Positions 26,912 through 36,093 of a stretch of 64,000 nt of DNA are shown piece by piece (position 1 is the first letter of the stretch; each line of letters begins with the position of its first letter). The position numbers were made by a program, and so were the translations under genes. Below the pieces are notes generated by a model that worked only from the letters and a program-made list of their open reading frames with translations, was not told the origin of the DNA and made no database searches. The stretch covers positions 248,001-312,000 of the forward strand of contig OZ220718.1 in the NCBI GenBank assembly GCA_965116765.1, read 5' to 3'. Source of the stretch: JAJEEA01 sp965116765 (GTDB lineage: Bacteria; Acidobacteriota; Vicinamibacteria; Vicinamibacterales; UBA8438).

Positions 26912-28730
26912 GCTGCTGGCGCACAACGTCGCGGCCCACTGGATGCAGGCCGGCGTGGTGGCCGTGGCCGCCTGGCTCGGAGTCGCCGTTCTGCGGCTTC
27001 GCGATTGCGGCCTCTTGCTGAAGTACTGGCTGGCCGTCCTCTTCCTGTTGGTGCTGGCGCCGTGGATCCAGCCTTGGCAACCGGTCGCGGCGACACCCGC
27101 CCACGGGGCGCCGGCCCTGGCCGGCATGGCGGGAGAGCTCGCGGGCGGCGCCGGCGTCCCGGTCGTCGGGAGCGTCATCGCCCTCCCCGCTGAACGCGGG
27201 AGCGTCGACCCCTGGACGTGGGTTCTGGGGCTCCTGGCTGCCGGTGTTCTCGTCCGGCTGGCGTGGCTCGGGCTGGGTTTGGCGCGGCTCCACGGGCTCG
27301 CCCGCGCGGCGCACCGGGTCCCGCGGCCGGAATCCGCGCGGGGATTGCCCCGCTTCCCGATGTCGGCCGCCTTCGTTCGGCGTCCGGATGTCGGGATGCC
27401 CTGCAGCTTCGGCCTGTTCCGCCCGACCGTGGTGCTGCCGGCCGCCTTCGACCGGCTCGAGCCGGCGTTCCAGCGGGGCATCGTCTGCCACGAGCTGCTG
27501 CACCTCGAGCGGCGCGATTTCGTCGCGGCGGTGGTCGAGGAAGTGGTAACGGCGTTTCTCTGGTTCCATCCCTGGGTCTGGCTGATCCGCCGACGCATCC
27601 GGCTGCACCGGGAGCAGGTCGTCGATGCCGCGGTGGTGCGCCGCACCGGCGATCGGCGCGCCTACTTGCGGTGCCTCCTCGCGTTGGCGGGGCACCCGCG
27701 TGCGCTGCCGCTCGCGGCGCCGGTGCTCAGGTCGACGGAGCTGCGCGTCCGTACCGATGCCCTGTTCGAGAAGGAGGCGACGATGTCCGAACGCCGGTCG
27801 ACGGCTCTCGCCATCGGGATGTGCGCGGCACTGGGTGCGGCGGTCTGGACGGCGGGGGCGACGGTTCCGCTGCGCGCGGCCGCGCCGGGGTCGGGCGCCT
27901 CCGTTCTGGCCAGGACAGTGGCGGCCCTCGTTGCCGAAGCTCAGGACGGCGATGCCTCGTTCGAGGCGGCGTCGGTCCGTGAGAGCCCGCCCGGGCAGGG
28001 CATGCGCTTCCGCGCGGGCCCCGACGGGCGCCTGCAGATCCGGGGCCACCACCTGAGATGGCTGGTCGCGAAGGCCCATGGCCTCGACTTCCGCCGGGTC
28101 GTCGGGGGTCCGGACTGGAGCGACGGTCCACGCTACGATATCGAGGCGACCTTGCCCGGCGCTCGGCCGGTGGACGAATCGCGCCTGCAGGCGATGCTGC
28201 GGAACCTCCTGGCGGATCGATTCGCACTGCGGGCGCGCGTCGAGGAACGGGAGATGCCCCACTATGCGCTGGTGCCGGCGAACCCCGGCGGCGAGCTGGG
28301 CGACGGAATCCGTCCGTCGACGACCGACTGCGATGCCTGGCGCGCCAGATTGGAACGGGAGGGTCCGCCAACGGTCCCGTTTCCGACGGGGACCCATTGC
28401 TCGAGGCGTTTCAGCCTCCGCAACGGCCTGATGACGGTCGATCTCGGCGCGCGGACGATGGTGGATCTCGCCACCGTTCTGCAGGCGCCCGCCGCACGCC
28501 TGGTGCAGGACGAGACGGGGCTGGCGGGACGGTTCGACATCGTTCTGGAGTCTATCGAGGCCGGGAGCTACTTCCCGGATTCTCCCACCTTCGCCTCGAG
28601 GAGTGCTCCCGCCGAGGGTCTGTCCGTGTTCGAGGCCCTGGAGCAGCAGCTCGGACTGCGGCTGGAATCCCGGCGGGGGCCGGTTCGGATTATCGTCGTC
28701 GAAAACGTCGAGCGACCCTCTCCCAACTGA
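26901..28730 (+). CDS. M56 (BlaR1-type) membrane metallopeptidase fused to TIGR03435
   Basis: A 609-residue membrane protein. N-terminal membrane helices (~15-55 and 105-130) frame an M56 peptidase with HELLH (197-201) in the cytosolic loop (GIVCHELLHLERRDF), then LHREQVVDAAVVRRTGDRRA. After a further membrane segment (~305-330) the extracytoplasmic part, ~355-605, is the acidobacterial TIGR03435 domain (FEAASVRESPP, GHHLRWLVAKAHGLDF, YDIEATLPG) instead of the penicillin-binding sensor of BlaR1. It should sense an unknown signal and relieve BlaI repression. ATG at 26901 has GGAG upstream and overlaps blaI by 11 nt. Confidence 0.85.
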   Translation: MTAELLAHNVAAHWMQAGVVAVAAWLGVAVLRLRDCGLLLKYWLAVLFLLVLAPWIQPWQPVAATPAHGAPALAGMAGELAGGAGVPVVGSVIALPAERGSVDPWTWVLGLLAAGVLVRLAWLGLGLARLHGLARAAHRVPRPESARGLPRFPMSAAFVRRPDVGMPCSFGLFRPTVVLPAAFDRLEPAFQRGIVCHELLHLERRDFVAAVVEEVVTAFLWFHPWVWLIRRRIRLHREQVVDAAVVRRTGDRRAYLRCLLALAGHPRALPLAAPVLRSTELRVRTDALFEKEATMSERRSTALAIGMCAALGAAVWTAGATVPLRAAAPGSGASVLARTVAALVAEAQDGDASFEAASVRESPPGQGMRFRAGPDGRLQIRGHHLRWLVAKAHGLDFRRVVGGPDWSDGPRYDIEATLPGARPVDESRLQAMLRNLLADRFALRARVEEREMPHYALVPANPGGELGDGIRPSTTDCDAWRARLEREGPPTVPFPTGTHCSRRFSLRNGLMTVDLGARTMVDLATVLQAPAARLVQDETGLAGRFDIVLESIEAGSYFPDSPTFASRSAPAEGLSVFEALEQQLGLRLESRRGPVRIIVVENVERPSPN

Positions 28731-29086
28731 AGACAAGGTGCGTAGGCCCGACAGCGGCGAGGTGGCCCACGGCCCGACGAACGCGCTCCCGATGGGCCCG
28801 CGGGAACCGGTCTTCGAGGACGCGACCTCGCCGCCTACCCACGCCGAGATCCAGCGACCAGGGGGTCTGTCAACCGGGCGTCCGGTGCGCGGTGACCAGG
28901 CGCCATTCCACAGCGGGGCCAATCCCGCCCGGCAACTGTCGCTCCAGTCAAGAGCGGACGATGGGAACGACATCGGCCGAAGCACTCTGACGAACGGGGC
29001 GCCCGGGAGGCTCGGCCACGCGGGCCGCAACGCGAAGGGAACGCCGAGCAGGCCTCGAAACGAGTACTGCGGGGAAGGAGCCTCAG
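28731..29086. other. Intergenic region, nothing recognised
   Basis: The 356 bp between the M56 gene and the VWFA gene hold no frame with family resemblance. A GGAAGGAG ribosome site for the next gene lies at its end. Confidence 0.4.
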
Positions 29087-30403
29087 GTGGAAGCGATGGC
29101 GAAAGGGAGACCCTTCAGGACAATCGCGGCTGCGGCAATGTCGCTCGTGGTGGTGCTTGGCGCGGTTCTTGCCGCACAGGGGCAGCGACGAGAACCTCAG
29201 CCGACGGACCTACCGGCGGATCCCGCCCCGGAAGCGATGTTCCGCTCCGGCATCACGCTGATGACGACGGTGGTCGTTCCGCGCGACCGGAGCGGCCTCT
29301 TCCTGGCCGACCTGACCGCGGAGGACTTCCTCGTGTTCGAGGACGATCGGCCGCGGCCCGTCGTCTCCCTGGTGCCCGTCGTCGGCGGGCGCACGGGCAA
29401 CCAGCTCGCCCCGCCGACGCGACTGCCGGGGGGCGTGGTCCTCCCGCCTCCACCCCCGCCCCGCCCGGCCGGCGAAACGGGGGGGCGGCTGGTCGTCATC
29501 CTCGTCGACGATCTGAACATCGAAGAGGGCCTGACGCTGCGCACGCGCGCGGTGTTCGAGCAGGTGACGCAGAACCTCATCCACGAGGGCGACCTGTTCG
29601 GTGTCGTGTCGACGGGACAGTCGTCGATTGCGATCGACGTGACCGACGACCGGGGCCGGCTCGACGACGCGGCGGCCCGCATCATGGGCGGAGGCTTCAA
29701 TCCCAACGAGTTGATCGAGAACTTCAGGCCGGAACCGCTGGGAGTCGCCGAGTTGATGGTACGGGCCCGCATGGCCTTCAACACCATGCGCAATATCATC
29801 CGGGGCCTGGAGACCGTACAGCACCTGCGGAAGGTGGTCGTCTACTTGAGTGGCGGCTACGACTTCAACCCGTTCCTTTCGGAACGCTCCCGATATCATG
29901 GAAGCGACACGTCCAGCAACCCGATCGCCACGCTCGAGCGGTCCATCATGGACGCGGAGGGCGACACGATCCTCAGCGACGCGCCGAGCGACGGCGAGCT
30001 GGCGAGGGAGATCGCGGAGCTCGCGGCGGCGGCCAACCAGGCCAACGCGTCGTTCTACACCGTCGATCCGCGCGGACTGGTGGCCGGACCCGAGGCCGCC
30101 CATTTCCGGTTGAGGGACCGCAGGTCGTTCAACGAGTGGATCTTCACGGCGCAGAACAGCCTGCGCTCGCTCGCGGAGTCGACCGGCGGCCGGGCCATCG
30201 TGAACCGGAACGACTTCGACGAGGCGTTTCGGCAGGTCGACGCCGAGACCAGCGACTACTACATTCTCGGCTTCACGGTGGGCGATTCCGATTCGACCGT
30301 CCGGCGGTTGCGGGTCGAAGTGCGCGATCGCGACGACGTCCGCGTGCAGCACCGCTCCCACTATACGTTGGGCGGGAGCGGGGAGAACCGGCCGCCGCTA
30401 TAG
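29087..30403 (+). CDS. VWFA-related acidobacterial protein (TIGR03436 type)
   Basis: A 438-residue exported protein with an N-terminal hydrophobic signal (~12-32). FRSGITLMTTVVVPRDRSGL, then LTAEDFLVFEDDRPRPVVSL, is the signature of the acidobacterial VWFA-related family. The VWA core starts RLVVILVDDLNIEEG, with no canonical DxSxS MIDAS, and ends YYILGFTVGDSDSTVRRLRV. Likely a periplasmic protein-binding module. GTG at 29087 is preferred because GGAAGGAG lies ~7 nt before it; ATG at 29096 is possible. The stop codon lies in the loop of a strong hairpin. Confidence 0.85.
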   Translation: MEAMAKGRPFRTIAAAAMSLVVVLGAVLAAQGQRREPQPTDLPADPAPEAMFRSGITLMTTVVVPRDRSGLFLADLTAEDFLVFEDDRPRPVVSLVPVVGGRTGNQLAPPTRLPGGVVLPPPPPPRPAGETGGRLVVILVDDLNIEEGLTLRTRAVFEQVTQNLIHEGDLFGVVSTGQSSIAIDVTDDRGRLDDAAARIMGGGFNPNELIENFRPEPLGVAELMVRARMAFNTMRNIIRGLETVQHLRKVVVYLSGGYDFNPFLSERSRYHGSDTSSNPIATLERSIMDAEGDTILSDAPSDGELAREIAELAAAANQANASFYTVDPRGLVAGPEAAHFRLRDRRSFNEWIFTAQNSLRSLAESTGGRAIVNRNDFDEAFRQVDAETSDYYILGFTVGDSDSTVRRLRVEVRDRDDVRVQHRSHYTLGGSGENRPPL

Positions 30404-30415
30404 CGGCGGCCTTCT
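30390..30415 (+). terminator. Hairpin terminator with the stop codon in its loop
   Basis: Stem GGCCGCCGC/GCGGCGGCC (9 bp) with a TATA loop, extended by GAGAA/TTCTC outside two unpaired bases, then C/T-rich sequence. The TAG stop of the VWFA gene (30401-30403) straddles loop and stem. Confidence 0.55.
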
Positions 30416-30754
30416 CGAACGTCATCCGACCGCGGCCTCGAAGACGCGTGTGGCTCATCCCCCGACATCCCCCGCCAGCCCGTGATTCCACGCTGCGACG
30501 CCGAGTAGCGGCGTCGGCCCGCCTTGGCCGCGCGACGGCCACGACCCCTCGAACTGGCCAAGCCGCACGCCTCACATCGCCATCGGGGCGGTGGACTCGC
30601 GGGACTGCCCCCAAGTACCTTCGAGCGTCCGCGGGCGCAGACTGCTCGGCGTGGGCGCGAGAAGGGTCTGCCGTCGGCGGGTGAGGACCGGACGCCACGG
30701 CGCTCGGCGTCGCTTCCTTGCGAGACCTCGCCGGGATCGGCATGATCGGATGCC
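30416..30754. other. Intergenic region before the ADOP permease
   Basis: No gene seen with confidence. A frame near 30540-30610 vaguely recalls a kinase ATP-lid but the match is too weak to call. Confidence 0.35.
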
Positions 30755-33172
30755 GTGCCGGGCGATCTTCGCCGCGCGTTCCGCTCGCTGGCCCGCCGCC
30801 GCACATTCGCGGTGATCGCGGTGCTGACGCTGGCCCTGGCGTTCAGCATCCCCGCGGTGGTGCTGTCGACGATGGACCGGCACTTCTGGCGGCCGCTCGA
30901 CCTGCCCGAGTCGGACCGGCTCTTCACGCTGCAGATGGTGTCGGAGAACGGCTACTCCTCCTCGACGCTGGGCCATCCCGCGCACCTGCGGCTGCGCGAG
31001 GTGGGGGCCGAGGCGGAGGCGTTCTCCCTCGCGGCCTTCGGCATCCTCGATTTCACGCTCGAGGCCGGGGGCACCCCCGCCCGGGTGGACGTCGCCCTGG
31101 TGACCGGCGACTTCTTCACGGTGCTGGGCGCGGCGGTGCCTGCGCGCGGCCGGCTGCTGGCGCCGCGGGACGACGACCCCGGCGGCGCGCCGGCGGTGGC
31201 CGTGGTGTCCCACCGGGCCTGGACGACGCACTTCGGCCGGAACCCGGACGTCGTCGGAAGCACCGTGCGCCTGGGGCGGCAGGTCGTCACCGTCGTCGGC
31301 GTCTCCGCCAACCCGCTCTCCGGCCCCGCCCACGATCCGGACTTCTGGGTCCCGGTGTCGGCAATCCACCAGCTCCTGCCGCCCGCCAGGGTCGGCATCC
31401 TCCTCGGTCCCTCCGGGGGCTTGCTGCACGCGGTCGGGCGGCTGGGCGCGTCGACGTCGCTCGGCGACGCCACGGCGCTGGCGGCGGTGGCCCGGGACCG
31501 GCTGATCGCCGAGTTTCCGGCGATGGGGATGGGGACCGAGGACTGGCGGTACGTCGCCCGGCCCGTCAATCACGTCCGGCTCGGACCCGAGTCTCACCGC
31601 GAGGCCGCCCGGTTCCTGACCATCCTGGCCGTGATCACCGGCATCTTCCTCCTCGCGGCGTGCAGCAACCTGGTGCTGCTGCTGCTGACCCGCGGGGTGG
31701 AACGGGCCCACGAGCTGGCGGTGCGCCGGGCGCTGGGGGCGTCGCGGCGGGACCTCGTCCGGCCGCTCGCGGCCGAGCTGGCGTTGCTCGTCGGGGCCGG
31801 CGGGCTGGCCGCGCTCGCGGCCCTGCGGTGGGTGGGGCCCGTGCTGTCGGCACTGCCGCAGCTGGCGCCGCTCGGGGCGGCGACGGCGGGCCCGGGCGCC
31901 GGCGCCGCGCCGTGGACGCTGGCCGTCGCCGGGGCGACGTGGGCCGCCGTCTGCCTCGGGTTGCTGCTGCTGACGGCATTTCGGCCGCCGGCCCTCGCGG
32001 GGGCGCCGGGCCCCAGGACGACGGGCCGTAGCGGGCGCCAGCGGGCCCTGGTGGCGGCGCAGGTCGCGGTGTCCGTGGTCCTGGTGGTGGCGGCGGGGCT
32101 GCTGCTGCGCAGCGCCCAGGGCGTTGCGTCGATCCCGCGCGGCTTCGTCCCCGAGGACGTCGTCGTCGCCCAGCTCCACACGGCCTACTCGGAGGCCGAG
32201 GCGCACGTCTTCCATCGGCGTCTCCTCGACGCGCTCCGCGGCGGCGGGCTGGTGACCTCCGCGGCGCTCGCCTGGCACACCCCGTTCAGCGAGTTCACCA
32301 TGAACATCTCGGTAGAGGTTCCGGGGACCTCCCTGCTGGTCCTGGGGAACGCGGTGTCCGCCGACTACTTCCGCACCCTCGGCGTCGCGGTGCGCGAGGG
32401 CCGCGAGTTCACCGCCGCCGACCACGCCGACTCGGCGCTCGTGGCGATGGTCAACCGCACGCTGGCGGAGCGTCTGTGGCCCGGCCGCCCCGCCGTCGGT
32501 CGGGTACTCACGTTCCCGTTCAGCGGCGGGGACCGGACGGTGATCGGCGTGGTCCACGACGTGCGCTACCGCGCCCTCGCGGAGCCGACGCGCCCACTCG
32601 CCTACCTGCCCCTCGCCCAGCAGCGCTTCTACTCCCGTGCGTTCCTCCACGCCCGGTCGCCCGCCGACGCGGGCGCGACCCTGCAGCACGTCCGGCGGGT
32701 GCTCGCCGACCTCGACGCCGGGGTGCCGCTGAGCGGCGCCGGCACGCTGAGCGACAAGGTCGACGAGGCGCTCGCCCGCTGGAGGGCGCCGGCCCTGCTC
32801 GCGGGCCTCCTTGCCCTGGTCACCCTGGTGCTGACCATGGGCGGGCTGTACGCCGTCCTGACGATGGCGGTGGGCCAGCGGACGCGCGAGCTGGCGATTC
32901 GGGCCGCCCTCGGCGCCCGCGAGGCCTCGGTGCGCTGGATGGTCCTCGCCGAGGGGCTTCGCCTAGTCGCGGCGGGGGCGCTCGTCGGTCTCGCCGCCGC
33001 CGTGGCGCTGACGCCGCTTCTCGCGAGCCAGCTCTACGGCATCGCCCCCCACGACGCGGCGACGCTGGCCGGCGGCCTGATCGGGCTGCTCGCGGCCGGC
33101 GGCCTCGCCTCCGACCTGCCCGCCCGGCGCGCCGCGCGCCTCGATATCGCCGCCGCGCTGCACGCCGACTGA
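30755..33172 (+). CDS. ADOP-type MacB-like ABC transporter permease
   Basis: An 805-residue permease of the acidobacterial duplicated orphan permease (ADOP) type: two halves each made of a periplasmic MacB_PCD-like domain and FtsX-like membrane helices. Half 1 opens LRRAFRSLARRRTFAVIAVL and contains HELAVRRALGASRRDLVRPL; half 2 contains VVAAGLLLRSAQGVASIPRG and RELAIRAALGAREASVRWMV, ending RRAARLDIAAALHAD. No ATPase gene is adjacent, typical for ADOP. GTG at 30755 gives the usual family N-terminus; the ribosome site is weak. It lacks the ~80-residue prefix domain present in the other ADOP of this window. Confidence 0.85.
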   Translation: MPGDLRRAFRSLARRRTFAVIAVLTLALAFSIPAVVLSTMDRHFWRPLDLPESDRLFTLQMVSENGYSSSTLGHPAHLRLREVGAEAEAFSLAAFGILDFTLEAGGTPARVDVALVTGDFFTVLGAAVPARGRLLAPRDDDPGGAPAVAVVSHRAWTTHFGRNPDVVGSTVRLGRQVVTVVGVSANPLSGPAHDPDFWVPVSAIHQLLPPARVGILLGPSGGLLHAVGRLGASTSLGDATALAAVARDRLIAEFPAMGMGTEDWRYVARPVNHVRLGPESHREAARFLTILAVITGIFLLAACSNLVLLLLTRGVERAHELAVRRALGASRRDLVRPLAAELALLVGAGGLAALAALRWVGPVLSALPQLAPLGAATAGPGAGAAPWTLAVAGATWAAVCLGLLLLTAFRPPALAGAPGPRTTGRSGRQRALVAAQVAVSVVLVVAAGLLLRSAQGVASIPRGFVPEDVVVAQLHTAYSEAEAHVFHRRLLDALRGGGLVTSAALAWHTPFSEFTMNISVEVPGTSLLVLGNAVSADYFRTLGVAVREGREFTAADHADSALVAMVNRTLAERLWPGRPAVGRVLTFPFSGGDRTVIGVVHDVRYRALAEPTRPLAYLPLAQQRFYSRAFLHARSPADAGATLQHVRRVLADLDAGVPLSGAGTLSDKVDEALARWRAPALLAGLLALVTLVLTMGGLYAVLTMAVGQRTRELAIRAALGAREASVRWMVLAEGLRLVAAGALVGLAAAVALTPLLASQLYGIAPHDAATLAGGLIGLLAAGGLASDLPARRAARLDIAAALHAD

Positions 33173-33340
33173 GCGCCGTTCTTCAGCACCAAGCCGCGAG
33201 GCCAGGGCATCGGACTGACCCTCGTCCGGGAAGTCCTGAGCGTCCACGGATTCCGCTCTCTCGAGTCCGACCAGGAGGGGCCGACACGCATGACGATCAT
33301 CTGCGGAAGCCGGTCGGCTCAGCCGTCACCGGTACGGTGA
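33173..33340 (+). pseudogene. C-terminal remnant of a sensor histidine kinase
   Basis: Immediately after the ADOP stop and in the same frame, the sequence reads PFFSTKPRGQGIGLTLVREV, then LSVHGFRSLESDQEGPTRMT, ending at TGA 33338-33340. This is the F-box/G2-box end of an NtrB-like HATPase_c domain (family pattern PFFSTKxxGxGIGLxLVREI). Nothing of the H-box, N-box or sensor part is nearby and there is no start codon, so this is debris of a kinase whose 5' part is gone. Confidence 0.65.
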
Positions 33341-33447
33341 CGCTCTCGCCTCGGCGAGGCTCGTGCTCGAAGCGGCAGTGCTGACGGCGAGCGTGCGGCC
33401 GCTGCTGTCCGCGGTCGCCAGTGCCGTCCAACGGGTCTCCACCGCGC

Positions 33448-34731
33448 TCAGTCAGGAAGATCGAGCGCCTGCCTCAGCTCCCCGTCGAACGTGTCCCAGT
33501 CGATCCGGCCGCCGATGATGGTGCCGTCCTTTCCCACGACATAGTGGGTCGGATACCCTATCACCCGGTACAGCCGGTGCAACTCGCCTCCCCACGCCTC
33601 GCTCCCGTCTTGGATTAGCGGCCAGTGATGGTCGTATCTTTCCCGGAAGCTCCGGATGGCGGCCGGATCGTCCGGGGTGATTCCGAGGATCACCAGGCCG
33701 CGGTCGTGATAGTCGCGATACAGGTCGGCGAGCAGCCAGGCCTCGCTGTTGCAGGGACCGCACCACGCAGCATAGAAGTCCAGCAGCACGACCCGGCCGC
33801 GGTAATCGGACAGCCGGTGGGCCAGTCCGTCGACGTCCCGCGCCAGGAAGTCCGGGGCGAGGGAGCCGATGGCAACCGACGGACGCGCCGCCCCGCGGCC
33901 GCGAGGCTCGAGGATCAGGTGGCGCCCGTAGCGATCGACGCTGAACCCGTAGGCGTGTCCGTCGATCGTCACGACCTCGTCCCGGACGCGGAATCGCTCG
34001 TCCGAGCGGCGATCGTTCACGCCTCGTCCGTCGCCGTCGAGATCGAACCAGACCTCGTGGTGCCTGTCTCCGTACAATCCAAGACGCCCGAAGACGGCGA
34101 ACTCGGCGACCGTATCGCCCACCTGTAGCGTTCCATACCTGAGCGTCTGCCCGTCCCACCAGAACTGCAGCGTCTCCTCGCCGGTGTCCGGATCGGTGAC
34201 CGGCTTGATGTAGAGCTGAAGTCGTACGGGGTAGGTATGCTCCTGTCCTTCCCAGGTCTCGGTTGCCGACAGCAGAAACCGCGTGGTGTGAAGTCCGTTC
34301 CGGGGCTCGAGGTCCCTCGGCTGATCGTCGAGCAGGTTGTCGTTCGCATTCACATCGGCGTACAGCACGTAACCGCCGTCGTCGTCGGCGTCGACGACGA
34401 AGTGGCGGTTCTGCTCGGCGAAGTAGAACACGTAGCCGAACCTCGCGGCGTCCGAGAGCGGCGGCAGCTCGTTCAGGGTCGGCCCGCGCCCTCTCGTCAT
34501 GTTCGCGAACTCTTCGTACTGCGCCGGGTCGAACAGGGCCGCCCAGTTTGCGGTCTCCCCGGGAACCCCGGCGCGAGATTCCGGCGGTCCGGTCGGGACC
34601 CAGATTTCCTGCGCGGTCGCGGGGGCGGACAGCACGACCAGGAGGACGGGAACGGCGAGCTTTCGCGGCCGGAACGAGCCGCCACGCTCTCTCGGGGTAT
34701 ACGGAAAACTTGCGTCGGAGTGCGCGACCAT
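33448..34731 (-). CDS. Exported TlpA/ResA-like thioredoxin-fold protein
   Basis: A 427-residue protein with an Arg-rich n-region and a hydrophobic signal (~24-41, ending ATAQE). The C-terminal ~140 residues are a TlpA-like thioredoxin domain (IGSLAPDFLARDVDGLAHRL) with the active site WCGPC (323-327), LGITPDD, and the cis-Pro region IGYPTHYVVGKDG. The N-terminal ~250 residues are a beta-rich region with Asp-rich turns (VVDADDDGGYVLYADVNAND, WFDLDGDGRGVND) that resemble calcium-binding loops. A periplasmic disulfide reductase or redox partner is likely. GGAGG lies 5 nt before the ATG. It follows the epoxide hydrolase on the same strand after 81 bp. Confidence 0.85.
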   Translation of the reverse strand: MVAHSDASFPYTPRERGGSFRPRKLAVPVLLVVLSAPATAQEIWVPTGPPESRAGVPGETANWAALFDPAQYEEFANMTRGRGPTLNELPPLSDAARFGYVFYFAEQNRHFVVDADDDGGYVLYADVNANDNLLDDQPRDLEPRNGLHTTRFLLSATETWEGQEHTYPVRLQLYIKPVTDPDTGEETLQFWWDGQTLRYGTLQVGDTVAEFAVFGRLGLYGDRHHEVWFDLDGDGRGVNDRRSDERFRVRDEVVTIDGHAYGFSVDRYGRHLILEPRGRGAARPSVAIGSLAPDFLARDVDGLAHRLSDYRGRVVLLDFYAAWCGPCNSEAWLLADLYRDYHDRGLVILGITPDDPAAIRSFRERYDHHWPLIQDGSEAWGGELHRLYRVIGYPTHYVVGKDGTIIGGRIDWDTFDGELRQALDLPD

Positions 34732-34812
34732 ATGGCCTCCTTCGGTTGCTCGAGGTGCCCGGGACCGGGTGTGCCAGCCGGAGCGACCGGCTCTGGGGAA
34801 CCGCCCGCCGTG

Positions 34813-36093
34813 CTACCGCAGCTCCCGGAAGAACGCCCGCAGGTCGTCCACGTACAGCTCCGGCTCCTCGCTCGCCGCGAAGTGGCCGCCGCTCGGCATC
34901 ATCGTGAAGCGGACGAGGTTGTAGCGCGCCTCGAGCCAGCGCCGCGGCGTGAAGCGGAACTCGCCGGGGAACGCCGCGCAGGCCGTCGGCACCTCGATGC
35001 GCGGCGGGTCGGGCGCGTTGGCGCCGTGCCGGCCCTCGTAGTAGTAGCGGGCGGCCGAGGTCGCGGTCTCGGTGGCCCAGTAGATGGTGAGGGTCGTCAG
35101 CAGCTCGTCCTTGCTGAACCGGGTCTCGGGGTTGCCGTCGCAGTCGCACCAGCTCCGGTACTTCTCGACGATCCAGGCGGCGAGCCCGACCGGCGAGTCG
35201 TTGAGGCTGTAGCCGAGGGTCTGCGGCTTGGTGCCGTGCATGTGGCTGTAGCCGCGCTCCTCGTCGGTCCAGAACGCGGCGCGCTCCTCCATGAGGGCGA
35301 TCTCTTCGGGGGGCACGCCGGCGGTGGGGTCGTCGGGGTCGGGCGGGCCGGCGGTGCACAGGTTGAGGTGGAGGCCGGCCACGTGCTCCGAGTCGTTGGC
35401 GGCCAGCCACCGGCTGATGCCGGCGCCGAGGTCGCCGCCCTGGGCGCCGTAGCGCTCGTAGCCCAGGCGCGCCATGAGCTCGGCGAAGATCGCCCCGGTG
35501 CGGTCGCGGCCGTAGCCGAGCCGCCGCGGCCGGTCCGAGAACCCGTAGCCGGGGATGGACGGGACCACGACGTGGAAGGCGTCCTCGGCGCGCCCGCCGT
35601 GGGCGACGGGGTCGGTCAGGGGCTCGATGACCTTGTCGAACTCCGCGAAGGTGCCCGGCCAGCCGTGGGTCAGGATGAGCGGGAACGCGTCGGGCTCGGC
35701 CGACCGGCGGTGCACGAAGTGGATGTCGAGGCCGTCGATGCGGGTCTTGAACTGCTCGAGCCGGTTGAGCCGGCGCTCCTGGGCCCGCCAGTCGAACTCG
35801 TCGCGCCAGTACTCGACGAGCTGCGTCAGGTAGGCCTGGTTCATCCCGAGATCCCACCCGACGCCCTCGGGCTCGTCGGGCATGCGGGCGCGCGCGAGCC
35901 GCTCCTTCAGGTCGGCGAGTACGCCGTCGGGGATGTCGATGGTGAACGGCTCGATGGCGTCGCCGGCGCCGGCCTGGTTCGCGGCGGCACGGGTGGTTGC
36001 GGCACTTGGCGCCGACCACGGTGCGGGTCCGGAGATGCCGGCGGCCAAGGCCAGTGCCAGAGCGACGGATAGGGCGGTGACGGCTCGTCTCAT
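34813..36093 (-). CDS. Exported epoxide hydrolase (alpha/beta hydrolase, EHN family)
   Basis: A 426-residue enzyme with an N-terminal EHN domain (FTIDIPDGVLADLKERLARA) and an alpha/beta-hydrolase fold: oxyanion motif HGWPG (143-147), nucleophile D221 in AQGGDLG, and base H404 in SGGHFAASEEP. These match microsomal-type epoxide hydrolases, which open epoxides to diols through an aspartyl ester. Unlike most of the family it has a signal peptide (1-~33), so it should act in the periplasm. The start at 36093 is clear (GGAGGAG just upstream); longer in-frame starts lack a ribosome site. Confidence 0.88.
   Translation of the reverse strand: MRRAVTALSVALALALAAGISGPAPWSAPSAATTRAAANQAGAGDAIEPFTIDIPDGVLADLKERLARARMPDEPEGVGWDLGMNQAYLTQLVEYWRDEFDWRAQERRLNRLEQFKTRIDGLDIHFVHRRSAEPDAFPLILTHGWPGTFAEFDKVIEPLTDPVAHGGRAEDAFHVVVPSIPGYGFSDRPRRLGYGRDRTGAIFAELMARLGYERYGAQGGDLGAGISRWLAANDSEHVAGLHLNLCTAGPPDPDDPTAGVPPEEIALMEERAAFWTDEERGYSHMHGTKPQTLGYSLNDSPVGLAAWIVEKYRSWCDCDGNPETRFSKDELLTTLTIYWATETATSAARYYYEGRHGANAPDPPRIEVPTACAAFPGEFRFTPRRWLEARYNLVRFTMMPSGGHFAASEEPELYVDDLRAFFRELR

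Noticed and set aside
30524..30745. Possible second histidine-kinase fragment before the ADOP permease
   Set aside because: A segment vaguely recalls an ATP-lid, but glycine-box residues are not in place; unlike 33173-33340 it cannot be supported.
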